A DNA stretch of 64,000 bases from assembly GCA_016801885.1 (NCBI GenBank), contig CM028901.1:7802783-7866782 (forward strand). The letters are read 5' to 3'. A program made the translations under genes and the position numbers. This DNA is from Toxotes chatareus (taxonomy: Eukaryota; Chordata; Actinopteri; Toxotidae). The notes beneath the pieces were generated by a model. The model was given only the letters and a program-made list of their open reading frames with translations, had not been told where the DNA came from and ran no database searches. Numbering within the stretch: the first letter of the stretch is position 1; every line of letters begins with the position of its first letter. Positions 62,501 to 64,000 of the stretch are shown piece after piece.

Positions 62501-64000
62501 TTCTTTCGGCAAGCCCAGTGTTCCAACAGAACAACCTCCTCCCACGTTCACCTTTGGCAAGCCAGCAGACAAGAGCGAAACATCTGATGCGGAGCCCCCG
62601 AAGCCTTCCTTCACCTTTGGACAAAGTGCTACAGGTTCATTTGTGAATGGTACGCTTTTAGTAAACTTTTGATATTTAATGACTTCCATGATTTAAAAAT
62701 TAAAAAGATTTAAAAATTGTTAAAGGAATAATTGAACATTTTCAGAAGGAGGTTTGCTTTCTTACCAAGAGTCGTTTTTTATCATTGCTTTTGAAACGGT
62801 GTTTACACAAGTAGAGTAAATATGTTAGTAAGTCAAAAAAACGTCATCTACTAACTAAAATAACTAACTAACAAAAATATGATTTGGGTCGTAGTCAAAA
62901 GAATTCAGCAATTTTCTCACTGTAGTGTACGACCACCATAAGCAGCACTTTCTTCTTCCCAACAGATTCTACTGCTGCTCCAAAACCAGCATTTTCCTTT
63001 ATGGCAAGTAATCCCGCCAACACCACCAACTCCACCACCACGTCATCCTCGACCCCGACCCCAAGTCTATTTGGCAACAGCAGCACCACCCAGGCTCCAG
63101 ATCCTTCTACTGCTCCCAGCACTTTCATTTTCGGGCAGCCTGCTGCAGCCTCCAGTGATGGTCCTCCAGCCAAAGCCTTCGTCTTTGGCCAGAACCAGGA
63201 CAGCCAGCCGCCTGCTCCATCAGCTGCTCCTCTGAACTCTGCTCCAGCCCCAGCTCCAGCTCAAACCTTCATCTTCGGTGCTTCTGCCAACGCTGCTCCT
63301 CCTGCTGCTGCTCCATCCTTTAGTTTTGGAGCAGCAGCGCCCTCTGCTGCCTCATCTTCAGGTCTGTATCTGCTCTTGGTGGTTGATGGGGGCCTGAGCG
63401 ACAACTATGGAACATATGTTTATAATCTGTACATGTATTCATATTTTCTGCCTTTCTCTTTTTCACTGACAGCTCCGTCTGCAGCTCCCTCTCCCTTTGT
63501 GTTCAGCTCAGCCCCCACTGGCGGGTTTGGGGCCAACCAGACTCCTTCATTTGGCTCATCCTTCGGATCCCCTTTCACAGCCACGCCCTCCCAGAGCCCG
63601 GCCTTTGGCGCCAAACCCAATGCTGCCCCTGTCTTTGGACAGCAGGCTAACTCCACACCTGTATTTGGGGCAGCTGCTAACTCTGCACCAGGTGGGTGAC
63701 TTGAGTTTTCCTCTCCGGTTGCCTGTAGTACGATGTGCTGGTGATCCTCACAATATGAAGTCATATTTATCACGTGTAAGTGAAATCATAGTTGCCTTTA
63801 AATGTGTAAATGTGTGTTATATTTATCAGGTGGAGGCTTTCAGTTTGGAGGAGCCAGTGCATTTGGAGCCACAAACAACACTTCAGGTGTGTTTACTTTT
63901 GGAGTGGGTTCGACAGCTTCTCCTGCCCCCTCTGCCAACCCCTCCATCGCACCTCAGCCAGGAGCACCTGGAGGTGGATTCAACTTCTCACAACCCCCTA
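50538..64000 (+). CDS. nup153: Nuclear pore complex protein Nup153 (3' end beyond window)
   Basis: Nuclear-basket FG nucleoporin for transport and basket assembly. Twenty-one exons seen: 50538-50615, 54063-54288, 54421-54696, 55039-55178, 56067-56195, 56410-56526, 56682-56729, 56828-56881, 57977-58117, 58730-58782, 59144-59279, 59500-59667, 59756-59857, 59972-60056, 60158-60259, 60362-61021, 61199-61402, 61666-62649, 62966-63361, 63473-63691 and 63829 to the edge. That is about 1,496 residues so far. Order: KIRSRR start; amphipathic membrane-binding helix GLISRVTDTVKSIVPYWLQK; DNISTTSGFSSRASDK; SQLGDSPFYPGKTTYGGAAA; four RanBP2-type fingers (W-x-C-x2-C-x10-C-x2-C) near residues 671, 745, 814 and 875, the Ran-binding region; then a Ser/Thr/Pro-rich FG domain (FKFG, FTFG, VFG). 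The basic C-terminus is missing. An in-frame ATG at 50487 could add 17 residues; I chose 50538 because MAATGGGKIRSRR resembles the human start. Confidence 0.96.
50616..54062 (+). other. nup153: nup153 intron 1
   Basis: 3.4 kb intron. Its first 600 bases are rich in GCTAGC, GCTAAC and GTTAGC words. The rest is AT-rich with an AATATATATT palindrome near 53333-53352. No exon, RNA gene or intact mobile element is supported. The acceptor region at 54063 has three overlapping AG options (CAGCAGCAG), which could vary the protein by one or two Gln. Confidence 0.65.
56882..57976 (+). other. nup153: nup153 intron 8
   Basis: 1.1 kb intron with good GTACGT donor. I see no repeat or gene in it. Confidence 0.65.
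58210..58684. mobile_element. Putative non-autonomous DNA transposon (MITE-like)
   Basis: Inverted terminal repeats ACCCCTGGATTTCAC (58210-58224) and the reverse complement ACCCCTGGATTCCAC (58670-58684) match at 14 of 15 bases and enclose 445 bases with no coding capacity. The segment has higher GC than the surrounding intron. No clear target-site duplication is seen, so the boundaries and class are uncertain. It sits wholly inside nup153 intron 9 and does not touch the exons. Confidence 0.5.

Noticed and set aside
62044..62646. 200-codon plus-strand frame overlapping nup153 exon 18
   Set aside because: Shifted-frame reading of the same repeats; no conservation and exon phases support the Nup153 frame.
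1..64000. CRISPR array, prophage, toxin-antitoxin or biosynthetic cluster
   Set aside because: No direct-repeat array or prokaryotic gene organisation; all supported genes are spliced vertebrate genes.
1..64000. tRNA, rRNA, microRNA or snoRNA genes
   Set aside because: No cloverleaf with A/B boxes, rRNA motif or convincing box C/D or H/ACA pair was noticed by eye. The hairpins at 38209 and 38648 are reported as structures, not as microRNAs, because their loops are too short.

Overview
This is a gene-dense stretch of nuclear DNA from a ray-finned (teleost) fish. Every recognisable gene is a vertebrate orthologue split by short GT-AG introns. Exons are small, the DNA between them is AT-rich, and several degenerate repeats typical of teleost genomes are present. 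No bacterial, phage, CRISPR or viral system was found.

Layout, left to right. (1) pip4p2 (lysosomal PI(4,5)P2 4-phosphatase), minus strand, 7 coding exons over 12 kb. (2) An unrecognised two-exon gene for a small secreted, glycosylatable coiled-coil protein, plus strand, 17574-19178. (3) chrac1 (histone-fold chromatin subunit), minus, head-to-head with (4) gatad1 (GATA-type zinc-finger chromatin reader), plus. (5) A naked-cuticle (nkd2-like) Wnt inhibitor, plus. (6) lrrc14b, plus, with a TATA box. (7) uqcrb (complex III subunit), minus, and (8) mterf3 (mitochondrial mTERF protein), minus. mterf3 is head-to-head with (9) ptdss1 (phosphatidylserine synthase 1), plus. (10) nup153 (nuclear-pore basket FG nucleoporin), plus, runs off the right edge before its C-terminus.

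I reconstructed splice sites by hand for all ten genes. Every internal junction keeps frame and almost all are canonical GT-AG. Predicted lengths are close to the human proteins: PIP4P2 257, CHRAC1 121, GATAD1 245, LRRC14B 527, UQCRB 110, MTERF3 425 and PTDSS1 469 residues.

The genes do not form one pathway. The block ptdss1-mterf3-uqcrb keeps the order known at human 8q22. The remainder mixes relatives of human 8q21, 8q24, 7q21, 5p15 and 6p22 genes, as expected from fish-lineage rearrangement.

The best leads are: the unrecognised secreted gene; a 22-bp-stem hairpin in the mterf3 3' UTR; a stop-free, frame-preserving 102-nt intron in nup153; an inverted-repeat-bounded element in a nup153 intron; and clusters of GCTAAC/GTTAGC words just downstream of three promoters.
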